Origin: Flavonifractor sp. An100
Lineage (GTDB): Bacteria > Bacillota > Clostridia > Oscillospirales > Oscillospiraceae
Length of the DNA stretch: 35,689 bases
NCBI RefSeq assembly: GCF_002161175.1
Contig: NZ_NFMA01000029.1
Span: 1-35,689 of the forward strand
Reading direction: 5' to 3'
Shown: positions 25,801 to 32,758 of the stretch, in pieces
How positions within the stretch are numbered: position 1 is the first letter of the stretch
Layout: each line of letters opens with the position of its first letter
Notes under the pieces: generated by a model
What the model was told of the DNA's origin: nothing
The model's database searches: none
The model's input: only the letters and a program-made list of their open reading frames with translations
Translations under genes and position numbers: made by a program

Positions 25801-25929
25801 CTGGACAAGATCGTCTGGCCCAGCCTGGCGGTGCCCTATGTGGTGGCCCTGGGCAAGCGAAACCTGCTGTGGGATCTGCTGCCGGATCACATTGAGGAAC
25901 ATGTTCTGGAGGTGGATCATGCTGAATGA
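22900..25929 (+). CDS. cellular RdRP/YonO-like two-barrel RNA polymerase
   Basis: The 1009-residue product has the ordered motifs of the eukaryotic-type RNA-dependent RNA polymerase superfamily. CFDGVGLIS (D235-G238) matches the DGxGxIS motif. FQIR...KG (261-270, with K269) matches the first double-psi barrel with its conserved lysine. LRNPHIARNEEL (about 527-538) matches RNPxLxxGE. GGADYDGD (574-581) matches the metal-binding DxDGD, giving D577, D579 and D581. Within this superfamily phage YonO is a DNA-dependent RNA polymerase and QDE-1 is an RdRP, so the template cannot be told from sequence. About 430 residues follow the active site with no recognised domain. No transmembrane or signal sequence. 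GGAGGTGAG precedes the ATG. Its last 11 bases overlap the next gene. Confidence 0.85.
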   Translation: MATYQIYELSARAVMSYAAEQDGVFTFTLNRSATEHCKVPGARHEQDSCAMFHQLMYQLHGEGWRERSDEKVTALSDVLFYMDFAGIFDRRGTGRTQQARREKARDMFRPEGITLDFGSGPHRYVAFERSASMSRQSRLSFIRADLYDPMRQRIMLNMELDRCQLSKLYAYNGLMFSSGTRVDGIRIDKNHRVIVIDNPSKRVERAPVITLREGREPGTFYRADTLEDLDITCFDGVGLISKEYAQVLDKVLGSSHTHTSFQIRMPYIKGMLHQVDFKDFLKRSGTQTIVDIWGQAHPVRSVDIILTRSQFKAYGWLRENGMTWEDYWDAFREYNHALYITNLSKTEPEELVELNYQFLSTLSIQPEEFRPADLPEGWDHSPQDDPRQWLTKATETAYYNFRANEAYQQEYFRRSLSQPKGSRANIMARVLEKNPKFIREPIYTEQLDGQARKILRGYAVGRLLVPGDNRFLSGDLLELLRQLIAPRVFQLPGERDFCNQVLGDFFAEDCFFAPGAAYDHEDSCTLLRNPHIARNEELQLSVYPGGDALRQHYLGHLTDVVMVSADSLTAERLGGADYDGDLIKTIADPILNRCVKRNYDYDVHQQLSNNANLPLLKIPALSAPKSDANDWQSRFQTVENTFAARIGQICNAALDRSVIAYNDHADPEERKRYRRDLEALAIYSGLEIDAAKTGVRPNLDEFLGGRKVKRTPFLQYKYLLERAEERRRAWYEPTHRERLETFFAGIDWDTVDSPVERLPWLARQLERNTPKVQEKPAKDSELFIFAQERSWKKHLDQNILSSVSALLWDYEHCLSRIRACRAPAKGQQRKTDIDRILYARGQEEVYDSDELHAFFQQLSPEHIAALRKAIVDQQWHLLAEGQRETFLREWLPEGADYYDLLTDFRHGGFRMLGDLVCDIDDLESARERKQLRRPADSPDFQKMMEAYLSAPFSGNERAVVSKVCRKLLDKIVWPSLAVPYVVALGKRNLLWDLLPDHIEEHVLEVDHAE

Positions 25930-26791
25930 GTGGAACGAGTTTCAGGACTACACCGGTGTGGTAAACTACACCGCTCGGAACAAGCAGGACACCACCTATC
26001 TGGGCCGCTTTACCTTCGACACCATCCTGGATTTCGAGGGACTCAACCGGGTGCTGACCATCTTGGCAAGAGGATTTCTGTTTCATAATGAGGATGGCAG
26101 CCCAGCCGAAGCGCCCCGGGAGCGCATCGACTATGCCAAGCGGGGCCTGTGCGCCTGGTGCAGTGTGCCGGACAGTAAAAAAGCCACGCCTCGGGAGGCG
26201 TGGCAGTTTGGCAATGATTTCGGAAAACTCCATGGGGAGTTTCCCGGCCTTGTGGACGAAAATGGCAGCGGATGGTTTCACCGCCATGTACATCAAGTGG
26301 TGGATTTTGTGCGGGAAAATCCAGAACGGGTATCCAGCAGCGCCCAGAAGAAGTGCGCTGCCATTGAGAAGGGCTTTGACCGGGCCTGGCGGGACAAGGT
26401 AATCCAAATGCAGATTCCTCTGTTTGCTCCCACCACTAAGGGACAGTGGGGCCTGCGGTTTGACAGCTTTCTGGCTCAGGCTTTGGAGCTGGGCCCACTC
26501 CGGGATAAGGAGCAATCACTGCCGCCTGAGTTAGTAAAACAACTCCGCACGCTCACGCCCAAGGGGGTTCCTCTGGATATGGTCACAACTCTGGTGTCCT
26601 ACTACCTTGCCAACAATCCAGAGGACTCCGACTGGGTAGTGCTGCCGGTGGCCAATTTTGATGCATACTTCGGCACCACCAGCTTTGGGCGAAAGTATCT
26701 CAAGCAGATCCCGGAGACCATTTTGGAGCGATCCGAAACAGGCTTTGGACTGTGCCGGTATCGGTTGGGGGAAGCTATTGTGATTGAGTAG
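25919..26791 (+). CDS. unknown partner protein of the polymerase
   Basis: A 290-residue protein of no recognised family. The start at 25919 lies inside the polymerase gene, with GGAGG six bases upstream, so the two overlap by 11 bases and are almost surely cotranslated. It is soluble-looking. A CAWC pair occurs at about 77-80, an HRHVH cluster near 118, then a helical middle and a C-terminal part with DWVVLPVANFDAYFG. No nuclease, helicase or kinase motif is evident. Being linked to a solitary polymerase, it may be a specificity, primase-like or processing factor; that is inference. A terminator-shaped sequence lies inside it at 26177-26204. Confidence 0.8.
   Translation: MLNEWNEFQDYTGVVNYTARNKQDTTYLGRFTFDTILDFEGLNRVLTILARGFLFHNEDGSPAEAPRERIDYAKRGLCAWCSVPDSKKATPREAWQFGNDFGKLHGEFPGLVDENGSGWFHRHVHQVVDFVRENPERVSSSAQKKCAAIEKGFDRAWRDKVIQMQIPLFAPTTKGQWGLRFDSFLAQALELGPLRDKEQSLPPELVKQLRTLTPKGVPLDMVTTLVSYYLANNPEDSDWVVLPVANFDAYFGTTSFGRKYLKQIPETILERSETGFGLCRYRLGEAIVIE
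26177..26204 (-). terminator. intrinsic-terminator-shaped sequence on the antisense strand
   Basis: GCCACGCCT (26183-26191) and AGGCGTGGC (26196-26204) form a perfect stem with a CGGG loop. Six A residues (26177-26182) make a U6 tail on the minus strand. It lies within the partner coding sequence (SKKATPREAW) and keeps the frame open. Confidence 0.6.
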
Positions 26792-26797
26792 ATAGAA

Positions 26798-27037
26798 TCA
26801 GGCATCCATCTCCGCTTCTTCTTCCGGAGATGGGTGCCTGTCCATTTCAAAGTGATTCAGTTCGTATGTCAGTTCCCACGCCAATTTAAACCCGCAAAGG
26901 AAACTGTCCACGGAGCGTTCCTCCGCAATCAGGCCCTGTGCATCCATGATACGAAGCACCAGTTTACGCTCCGGCTTGTCCAACCGCTCAATGAGCTGTT
27001 GGTGGCAAGTTTCGATTTCCTGCTCGGCCGCCTCCAT
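26798..27037 (-). pseudogene. N-terminally truncated small helical protein gene
   Basis: Reads as 79 residues, MEAAEQEIETCHQQLIERLD at the start, then KPERKLVLRIMDAQ and VDSFLCGFKLAWELTYEL. The helical pattern ending in SFxxGFKLAxxLxxEL resembles small DUF6809-type proteins of Firmicute mobile elements (recalled, uncertain), which are longer at the N-terminus. No ribosome site precedes the ATG, and the upstream bases belong to another gene fragment read on the other strand. It is probably a remnant cut at about 27040. Confidence 0.5.
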
Positions 27038-27039
27038 AG

Positions 27040-27380
27040 ACAGCGGAATTATATCAGAAGGAACATACGACCGGCATCAACAACAACGACCATTTGAAAC
27101 TGTTCCGCCACACTGAGCAAAACCAGATTTTCTATCAGACCTATTTTAAGATGGGGTATGATGACAATTATAAAATCATTTCTTATGACACAGAGCTTGC
27201 TCAAAAGTACTTTTAAGGCCGCTTTATCCAGTTTCACATGGAATTTTTCAAAAGCAGGCTGACACGGATCATCAAACTCTGGCTTTAAAATGGCTGCCGG
27301 AAATGCCGGAGGAAATGTTTGAGATCATAAAAAGCGAGTTTCAGGGCCGAGAGGCATTTTTCGCCTCATCTGCGAAGTGA
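27040..27380 (+). pseudogene. broken gene remnant with stop and frameshift
   Basis: Frame 27040-27216 reads TAELYQKEHTTGINNNDHLK on to YKIISYDTELAQKYF and a TAA. The same frame continues as GRFIQFHMEFFK, then coding sense moves to another frame reading QADTDHQTLALKWLPEMPEE on to EFQGREAFFASSAK and a TGA at about 27380. Together these look like one protein carrying a nonsense codon and a frameshift, and lacking its 5' end. I do not recognise the family. The adjoining sequence to 27447 has no gene. Confidence 0.6.
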
Positions 27381-27447
27381 CGCCTGAATGGATCAGTGTT
27401 TCTTATCATTTTATCGGGACGAGGCCAGCATCTCCCCTATACAGAAC

Positions 27448-27487
27448 CCCGGCGGCGTTTCCTCAATGTAAGGGAAACGCCGCCGGG
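27448..27487. terminator. strong hairpin downstream of the DUF1349 gene
   Basis: Fifteen paired bases (27448-27462 with 27473-27487), CCCGGCGGCGTTTCC in the left arm. The plus side has TTATCTTTTT and the minus side only a short T-poor tail. It most likely ends the leftward DUF1349 transcript while insulating the broken genes. Confidence 0.75.
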
Positions 27488-27529
27488 TCCTTATCTTTTT
27501 CGTTATTTTGCAAGCTGGCCGTATTTTTG

Positions 27530-28144
27530 TCAAAGTACCTCGTCCGGTGCCTGACCATCATGGGCCAGCCACTTGCACTCCGTCCATTCCATGTTGGTGA
27601 ATACCGCACGGAAGAAAGAATCCTCCGGGCTGCAGGCGTAGATGCCGAAGTGGATTTTCCCCTTTGCTTCATGCAGGTGGCAGATGCGCATCTGCCGGAA
27701 CACGCTCCCATCCTCGGAACATTCGATACAAAAATCGTCCTCTCTCCGGCTTAGACGATACCACATGGATTTGACGCTGGCCGGGATCTCTGTGGTTGCC
27801 CAGTCTGAGTACCCGTGATTGGTCACCACGCTGCCCAGGTGCTGGAACTTCTCGTTCTCATACTCAACGGAGCCTTTCAGCCAGTTTTCACTGTCCAGAT
27901 ACACGACCACACCGCACTGGTCAAAACGATGGTGGCTTTCGGCAAATTCGGTTTTTACCACAAAGGAGAAGAACTTCTCATCGGTGGTCATTTGCAGGAC
28001 CGGGGCATTGTCATTTCGGAAATGATAATAGGTTCTCTGCCACAAATCCGTGTGGGGCTGGGTGACAATTTCGATTCGGTCCCGGGTAATGGCGCTGCTT
28101 CGCGGCTCCCTGGTCCACCGCAAGCTACTGACATCAAATTTCAT
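27530..28144 (-). CDS. DUF1349 concanavalin A-like protein
   Basis: A 204-residue protein of the DUF1349 family, a beta-sandwich fold (recalled). It shows FDQCGVVVYLDSENWLKGSV, the SVVTNHGYSDWATTEIP stretch, and the closing FFRAVFTNMEWTEC. Binding or hydrolysis of sugars is suggested for the fold but not shown. AGGAGGG lies seven bases before the ATG. It starts 20 bases after the AraC-type gene and probably ends the arsR-led operon. Confidence 0.85.
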   Translation of the reverse strand: MKFDVSSLRWTREPRSSAITRDRIEIVTQPHTDLWQRTYYHFRNDNAPVLQMTTDEKFFSFVVKTEFAESHHRFDQCGVVVYLDSENWLKGSVEYENEKFQHLGSVVTNHGYSDWATTEIPASVKSMWYRLSRREDDFCIECSEDGSVFRQMRICHLHEAKGKIHFGIYACSPEDSFFRAVFTNMEWTECKWLAHDGQAPDEVL

Positions 28145-28164
28145 GTTGGTACCCTCCTAATGTT

Positions 28165-29088
28165 TCAGATTGATTCTGAGCTGCGATTTCGTCGGTATTC
28201 CTTAGGCCGCATATGATATTGCTCCTTGAATACAGAAGAAAAGCGGCTTTGGCTGTCGTATCCAACTTTTTGGGCAATATCCGCAATACTTAGATCAGAC
28301 GACTGAAGTAGCTGGGCTGCATACTTCATCCGGTGCTCCCGGATATGTGCAGCGATGGATGTGCCGTAGATGGCCTTAAACATACTCTTTAAGGTTGTAG
28401 GGTTCATCAGATATTGTCTGGACAGGGAGTCAATGGTATATCGCTGTTCCAGATTGCTGGTCAGTTGGTCATGGATCTGGCGAATTACCTCCGCCTGCTC
28501 CGCCCGGTATTCCGTCAGATGCTTTTCCTGGCCGGCTTCGATCTGGCTCAGAACAAGAAGAAGCTCCAGCACCTTGATTTTTTGCCAGGCCAGCCGCATT
28601 TCTTTGGGAGGCTCATACAGCCCCAAAAAGATTTGCTGTATGGTCTCATTCCCCGCCAAAGCCGTGCAGGTACCGTCCTTACAGTATTTCTCCCACAGGG
28701 CCTCCCCGGTAACAGGTGAGCCGACCAAGGGCGCGGGCGGCTGTGCAGACAGCTGCTCCAGGTTGATATAAATAGCAAGTCCTTCGTAAGAACCGTTCGG
28801 CAGGGTGATGGCGGAATCCCCGCAGACGTCCATGGTATTCAAGGAAAAATCCCCCGGTCCCAGATAGATCCGGTTACCGTTGCCCATGTCCCATCCCATT
28901 CTGCCGGAGATACAGTAGTTGATCTCCAGCATCTGGGGCAACGGTGCGTGGCAGACGTGGAAAGCGTCTTTTCCGGAAGCAGAGATGAACGACAGCTCGA
29001 TGCCGGGGTAAAGCTCCAGGATCTCAGGATGGTTTTCCCCGGTGTCATGGTGAATGGATGATAGAATCCCGTGGTATTCCTGTTTCAT
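28165..29088 (-). CDS. AraC-family transcriptional regulator
   Basis: A 307-residue regulator with an N-terminal sensor region (about 1-190) and a C-terminal pair of helix-turn-helix units: LSRQYLMNPTTLKSMFKAIYG followed by LSIADIAQKVGYDSQSRFSS and the closing RPKEYRRN. The ATG at 29088 is supported by GGGAGG seven bases upstream; a GTG 18 bases earlier overlaps the arsR stop. It lies in an operon with arsR and the DUF1349 gene. Its target is not visible, but the DUF1349 gene is a natural candidate. Confidence 0.9.
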   Translation of the reverse strand: MKQEYHGILSSIHHDTGENHPEILELYPGIELSFISASGKDAFHVCHAPLPQMLEINYCISGRMGWDMGNGNRIYLGPGDFSLNTMDVCGDSAITLPNGSYEGLAIYINLEQLSAQPPAPLVGSPVTGEALWEKYCKDGTCTALAGNETIQQIFLGLYEPPKEMRLAWQKIKVLELLLVLSQIEAGQEKHLTEYRAEQAEVIRQIHDQLTSNLEQRYTIDSLSRQYLMNPTTLKSMFKAIYGTSIAAHIREHRMKYAAQLLQSSDLSIADIAQKVGYDSQSRFSSVFKEQYHMRPKEYRRNRSSESI

Positions 29089-29102
29089 GGCGGGGCCTCC
29101 CT

Positions 29103-29468
29103 TCACTCCGGACAGGCGATTGCCATCACCTGTTCTGTAGTTTTGTGCAGCAGCTGCGTCTGCGGGTTGTCTGCCGCCCGGTAATAGACTTCCTTACCTT
29201 CCCTGCGGCTCACAATTAGGCCACAACTGCGGAGTACGCGCAGATGATGGGAAACGGCTGGACTGGACATCTCCATCAATGCGGAGATATTGATGACACA
29301 TTGCTCCGTGTGGCACAAAAGCCAAAAGATACGCAGTCTTGTGGTATCGCTGAGCTGCTTAAACAGCTCTGCAACCGTTTCAAATCGCTCTGCCTGGCAC
29401 AGCCCGGATTCAATCGATTCCAGATCGGCTTGCACATCATGGGCATGGGGCAGCGAGGGATATTTCAT
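29103..29468 (-). CDS. ArsR/SmtB-family metalloregulator
   Basis: A 121-residue winged-helix repressor of the metal-responsive ArsR family, with core LFKQLSDTTRLRIFWLL and recognition helix SSPAVSHHLRVLR. Candidate metal ligands are C24, C57 (EQCVINIS, where the usual CVC/D pattern keeps only the first cysteine), and D100 and H108 in the last helix. Divergent to the HMA/CadA genes, whose promoter carries a dyad that fits an ArsR operator, so it probably represses them until Cd, Zn or Pb binds. AAGGAGAG is five bases from the ATG. Confidence 0.9.
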   Translation of the reverse strand: MKYPSLPHAHDVQADLESIESGLCQAERFETVAELFKQLSDTTRLRIFWLLCHTEQCVINISALMEMSSPAVSHHLRVLRSCGLIVSRREGKEVYYRAADNPQTQLLHKTTEQVMAIACPE

Positions 29469-29536
29469 AGACGCTCTCCTTTTTCGCTCGTTTGGAAATA
29501 CTTTTCGCCTGTTTGGCAGGGAGTCTCTCAGTGGTG

Positions 29537-29565
29537 TTGACTTCTCTCTTGGCAGAAATTATACT
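29537..29565 (+). promoter_or_regulatory. promoter of the HMA-CadA genes
   Basis: TTGACT (29537-29542) and TATACT (29560-29565) are at 17-base spacing, facing the HMA gene. Transcription would begin near 29572, inside or beside the dyad at 29577-29596. Confidence 0.85.
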
Positions 29566-29576
29566 GCACCCATAAC

Positions 29577-29596
29577 GATTAAACAAGTGCTTAATC
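29577..29596. promoter_or_regulatory. ArsR-type operator dyad
   Basis: GATTAAACAA and its partner GTGCTTAATC form an inverted repeat with eight of ten positions symmetric. It starts about five bases past the predicted start of transcription, so a bound repressor would block the polymerase. Confidence 0.72.
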
Positions 29597-29629
29597 TTAA
29601 AAATGAAATTTTGAGAGAAGTTTTTTGTG

Positions 29630-29848
29630 ATGAAAAAGACTTACAAGATCGAAGTGGACTGCGCCAACTGCGCCAACCTGATGGAAGAGGCCGCCCGCAA
29701 GACTGCCGGTGTCGCCGCTGCTACCGTGAACTTTATGACACAGAAGATGATCGTGGAGTTTGCCGAGGGTCAGGATGCCGTTCAGGTCATGGACGGTGTG
29801 CGGAAGGCCTGCAAGAAGGTGGAGCCCGACTGCGAGATTTTCCTGTAA
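29630..29848 (+). CDS. free HMA-domain metallochaperone
   Basis: A 72-residue heavy-metal-associated domain with the CxxC motif DCANC (C11, C14) and a ferredoxin-like pattern. Such domains usually form the N-terminus of CadA-type ATPases; here it is separate, and the ATPase downstream lacks one, so it likely delivers metal to it. The ATG at 29630 is preferred to a GTG three bases before. AGAGAAG gives a modest ribosome site. A hairpin follows (29858-29892). Confidence 0.9.
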   Translation: MKKTYKIEVDCANCANLMEEAARKTAGVAAATVNFMTQKMIVEFAEGQDAVQVMDGVRKACKKVEPDCEIFL

Positions 29849-29857
29849 CTGCTTATG

Positions 29858-29895
29858 AAAGCGCCCGGAACGCCCAGGCTTTCGGGCGCTTTTTC
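29858..29895 (+). terminator. partial terminator between HMA gene and ATPase
   Basis: AAAGCGCCCG (29858-29867) pairs with CGGGCGCTTT (29883-29892) with a T-rich end. It probably lowers ATPase expression relative to the chaperone through partial read-through, since no separate promoter is evident before the ATPase. Confidence 0.75.
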
Positions 29896-29942
29896 ATCCC
29901 GAACAAGAACACGAGAAAGCAATCGCAGAAAGGAGTATTACC

Positions 29943-31943
29943 ATGCAGGAACTGCTGGAAAGCGGCCTTTTGGTCGTTGTCACAATTTTATCCGTGGTTC
30001 TGCTGCTCATGGGGCAGAAGAAAAGCAGCGGTATGACCAGAAAGCAGAAGGTCATGCTGTGGCGTATTCTGATCGCCACCGTATTGCTGCTGGGACTGCA
30101 GACGCTGGGAGCCGAAGCATTCGACCAGCTGGGAGCAGCTGGCCGGTGGATCCGCCTGGCCGTCCATCTGATAGACTATCTGATTATCGGATACGACATT
30201 CTGAAAAAGGCGTTCAAGGGGATCTGCAACCGGCAGGTATTTGACGAAAACTTCCTGATGGCTGTCGCCACTTTGGGCGCGCTGGCTCTGGCCGTCTATG
30301 AGAACGGCGAGTATCTGGAGGTCATTGCCGTCATGCTGTTCTATCAGGTGGGCGAGTGGTTCCAGAGCTATGCCGTGGGCAGAAGCCGCCGCAATATCAG
30401 CGACCTGATGGACATCCGTCCCGATTACGCCAATGTGGAACGGGACGGCAAGCTGGAAAAGGTGGATCCCGATGAAGTGGATATGGGGAGCATCATCATT
30501 GTCCAGCCCGGTGAGAAGGTGCCCATTGACGGTGTGATCGTAGAAGGTACTTCTACCCTGAACACGGCGGCTCTGACCGGGGAATCTCTGCCCCGGGATG
30601 CCAAAACCGGCGACGAGGTCATCAGCGGCTGTATCAACATGACCGGCGTTCTCAAGATTCAGACCAGCAAGGAGTTTGGGGAATCCACCGTCTCCAAGAT
30701 CCTCGATCTGGTGGAGAACGCCTCCTCCCGCAAATCCAAGTCGGAGGATTTCATCTCCCGGTTTGCCCGCATTTACACCCCGGCGGTGTGCTACGCGGCG
30801 CTGGCCCTGGCCATTCTGCCCCCTCTGGTGCAGATGGTGGGAATGGGGCTGGCTCCCGCCTGGGAGACCTGGATCTACCGCGCCCTGACCTTCCTGGTGG
30901 CCAGCTGTCCCTGTGCCCTGGTCATCAGCATCCCCCTTAGCTTCTTCGCGGGCATCGGTGGAGCCAGCCGGGCCGGTGTGCTGGTCAAAGGTTCCAATTA
31001 TCTGGAAACACTGTCCCAGGTCAAGACCCTGGTCTTTGATAAGACCGGCACGCTGACCCAGGGCGTTTTCGAGGTCAACGGCATCCACCACAGTGACCTC
31101 AGCGACGAAAAGCTGGTGGAATACGCGGCGCTGGCCGAAAGCGCCTCCTCCCATCCTATCAGCAAGAGCCTCCAGCGGGCCTACGGCAAGGAGATCGACC
31201 GTTCCCGGGTCACCGAGATCCAGGAAATCAGCGGCAACGGCGTCATCGCAAAGGTGGACAGCGTTGAGGTCGCGGCCGGCAACGACAAGCTGATGGATCG
31301 CCTGGGCATTGCCTACATCTCCTGCCACAGCGTGGGTACCATCATCCACATGGCCATCAACGGCAAATACGCCGGACATATCGTCATCGCAGACATTGTT
31401 AAACCCCACAGCAAGGAGGCCATCCGGCAGCTCAAGGCCGCCGGTGTCCGCAAGACGGTGATGCTCACTGGCGACGCCAAAAAGGTGGCCAATCAGGTGG
31501 CCGCCTCCCTGGGACTGGACGAGGTTTACAGCGAACTGCTTCCGGCGGACAAGGTGGAAAAGGTGGAGGCGCTTTTGCAGGCGAAGCCGGAGCGGGAAAA
31601 GCTGGCCTTTGTGGGCGACGGCATCAACGACGCCCCGGTGCTGCGCCGGGCGGATATCGGCATCGCCATGGGAGCCATGGGCTCCGATGCCGCCATCGAA
31701 GCCGCCGATGTGGTTCTGATGGATGATGACCCACTGCAAATTTCCAAAGCAATTAAAATCTCCCGCAAATGTCTGGGCATCGTCTACCAGAACATTGTGT
31801 TCTCCATCGCAGTGAAACTGGCCTGCCTGATTCTTGTGGCCTTCGGTGTAGCCAATATGTGGCTTGCCGTTTTCGCCGATGTGGGCGTCATGATTCTGGC
31901 GATCCTAAACGCCATCCGTGCTCTGCGGGTGCAGAATTTATAA
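29943..31943 (+). CDS. cadA: CadA/ZntA-type P1B heavy-metal ATPase
   Basis: A 666-residue metal-exporting ATPase with all core motifs: TGES (212-215) in the actuator, the membrane CPC (322-324, SCPCALV), phosphorylated D366 (DKTGT), H404-P405 (SHPIS) and GDGINDAP. The CPC motif with this layout fits Zn2+/Cd2+/Pb2+ export, though Cu+ cannot be dismissed by motif alone. It has no N-terminal metal-binding domain, which is the separate upstream protein. AAAGGAG lies seven bases before the ATG. It probably shares the promoter at 29537. GC and codon use look like those of the surrounding genes. Confidence 0.93.
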   Translation: MQELLESGLLVVVTILSVVLLLMGQKKSSGMTRKQKVMLWRILIATVLLLGLQTLGAEAFDQLGAAGRWIRLAVHLIDYLIIGYDILKKAFKGICNRQVFDENFLMAVATLGALALAVYENGEYLEVIAVMLFYQVGEWFQSYAVGRSRRNISDLMDIRPDYANVERDGKLEKVDPDEVDMGSIIIVQPGEKVPIDGVIVEGTSTLNTAALTGESLPRDAKTGDEVISGCINMTGVLKIQTSKEFGESTVSKILDLVENASSRKSKSEDFISRFARIYTPAVCYAALALAILPPLVQMVGMGLAPAWETWIYRALTFLVASCPCALVISIPLSFFAGIGGASRAGVLVKGSNYLETLSQVKTLVFDKTGTLTQGVFEVNGIHHSDLSDEKLVEYAALAESASSHPISKSLQRAYGKEIDRSRVTEIQEISGNGVIAKVDSVEVAAGNDKLMDRLGIAYISCHSVGTIIHMAINGKYAGHIVIADIVKPHSKEAIRQLKAAGVRKTVMLTGDAKKVANQVAASLGLDEVYSELLPADKVEKVEALLQAKPEREKLAFVGDGINDAPVLRRADIGIAMGAMGSDAAIEAADVVLMDDDPLQISKAIKISRKCLGIVYQNIVFSIAVKLACLILVAFGVANMWLAVFADVGVMILAILNAIRALRVQNL

Positions 31944-31954
31944 GAGAAAAAGCA

Positions 31955-31991
31955 ACCACGGCCTGATTCCATTTCGAAATCAGGCCGTGGT
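31955..31991. terminator. bidirectional terminator between cadA and the TetR gene
   Basis: A 14-bp stem ACCACGGCCTGATT (31955-31968) with its partner 31978-31991. The minus-strand side has TGCTTTTT, so it works best for the TetR gene; the plus side has CTCTTCATATAAT. Confidence 0.85.
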
Positions 31992-31995
31992 CTCT

Positions 31996-32559
31996 TCATA
32001 TAATCGGTTCAATGACAGCACGAAAATAGCGGTCCAGATCCTCTGGTGTCTGCTTCCTGTGTCCCTTGATCCACCACAGTGCCATTTCCACAAAGCTGCC
32101 AGAGATATGGTTGATCAAAAAGTCCTCCGGAATGTCGGTATTCGCTTTTCGGTTCTGATTGATGAATTGGGATCGTACCAGCTCATTCAAGCTGTCCTTA
32201 AAAAAGCGCAGGAACATTTCGCTGCTCTCACAGGAAAGCAACGCAATGATATTCTTGTCATTTTCCTGTAAATGCTGCAGCAAGTGACAAAATACCGATT
32301 CCGGGGCACTCCCGTCTGAGTACAGCCCGTGGGTATGGGTACAGTCCATGGCGCTGCCAATGATATGCCCAAACAGTTCTTCGCATAACTCTTTCAGCAA
32401 ATCATCTTTGGTTTCAAAGTGGGCGTAAAAGGTGGTGCGCCCCACATTGGCAGCGTCGATGATTTCCTGCACCGTGATCTTGCTGTATGATTTTTCCGCC
32501 AGGAGGGACGTAAACGCTGAAAAAATAGCCGTCCTGGTTTTCTGCTGACGCCGGTCCAT
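31996..32559 (-). CDS. TetR-family transcriptional regulator
   Basis: A 187-residue repressor with the family helix-turn-helix (KITVQEIIDAANVGRTTFYAHF, recognition at about 28-49) and a C-terminal ligand domain ending in EDLDRYFRAVIEPII. GGAGGAGG is five bases from the ATG. It is divergent from the truncated P-type ATPase gene and probably represses it or the original full gene. No metal ligand set is evident; the inducer is unknown. Confidence 0.9.
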   Translation of the reverse strand: MDRRQQKTRTAIFSAFTSLLAEKSYSKITVQEIIDAANVGRTTFYAHFETKDDLLKELCEELFGHIIGSAMDCTHTHGLYSDGSAPESVFCHLLQHLQENDKNIIALLSCESSEMFLRFFKDSLNELVRSQFINQNRKANTDIPEDFLINHISGSFVEMALWWIKGHRKQTPEDLDRYFRAVIEPII

Positions 32560-32623
32560 CTGGTCCTCCTCCGTACAAATCCCGCAAAATGTTCCGTAGC
32601 GAACACCTGAAAGGAATGGTCTA

Positions 32624-32652
32624 TTGTTTTTTATAAAATGCTTTCATACAAT
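32624..32652 (+). promoter_or_regulatory. promoter of the truncated P-type ATPase gene
   Basis: TTGTTT (32624-32629) and TACAAT (32647-32652) at 17-base spacing face right, about 105 bases before the start. Small inverted repeats (near 32664-32676 and 32679-32693) between it and the gene could be TetR sites. Confidence 0.62.
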
Positions 32653-32758
32653 CAAAGAGAACAAACTGTTTGCTATCGTATTTATTGTACGGAAATATCC
32701 GGCATCCGTCAAGAGACCACATGCCAGTCGGAATGCCGTACAGATGGGAGGAAAAACG

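Noticed and set aside
24346..25920. A leftward frame of 524 codons opposite the polymerase gene
   Set aside because: It is antisense to the motif-bearing frame and shows no recognisable domain.
22900..25929. Reverse transcriptase or viral palm-type RdRP
   Set aside because: There is no YxDD palm motif with the usual flanking motifs. The DYDGD with FQIR...KG points to the two-barrel polymerase superfamily instead.
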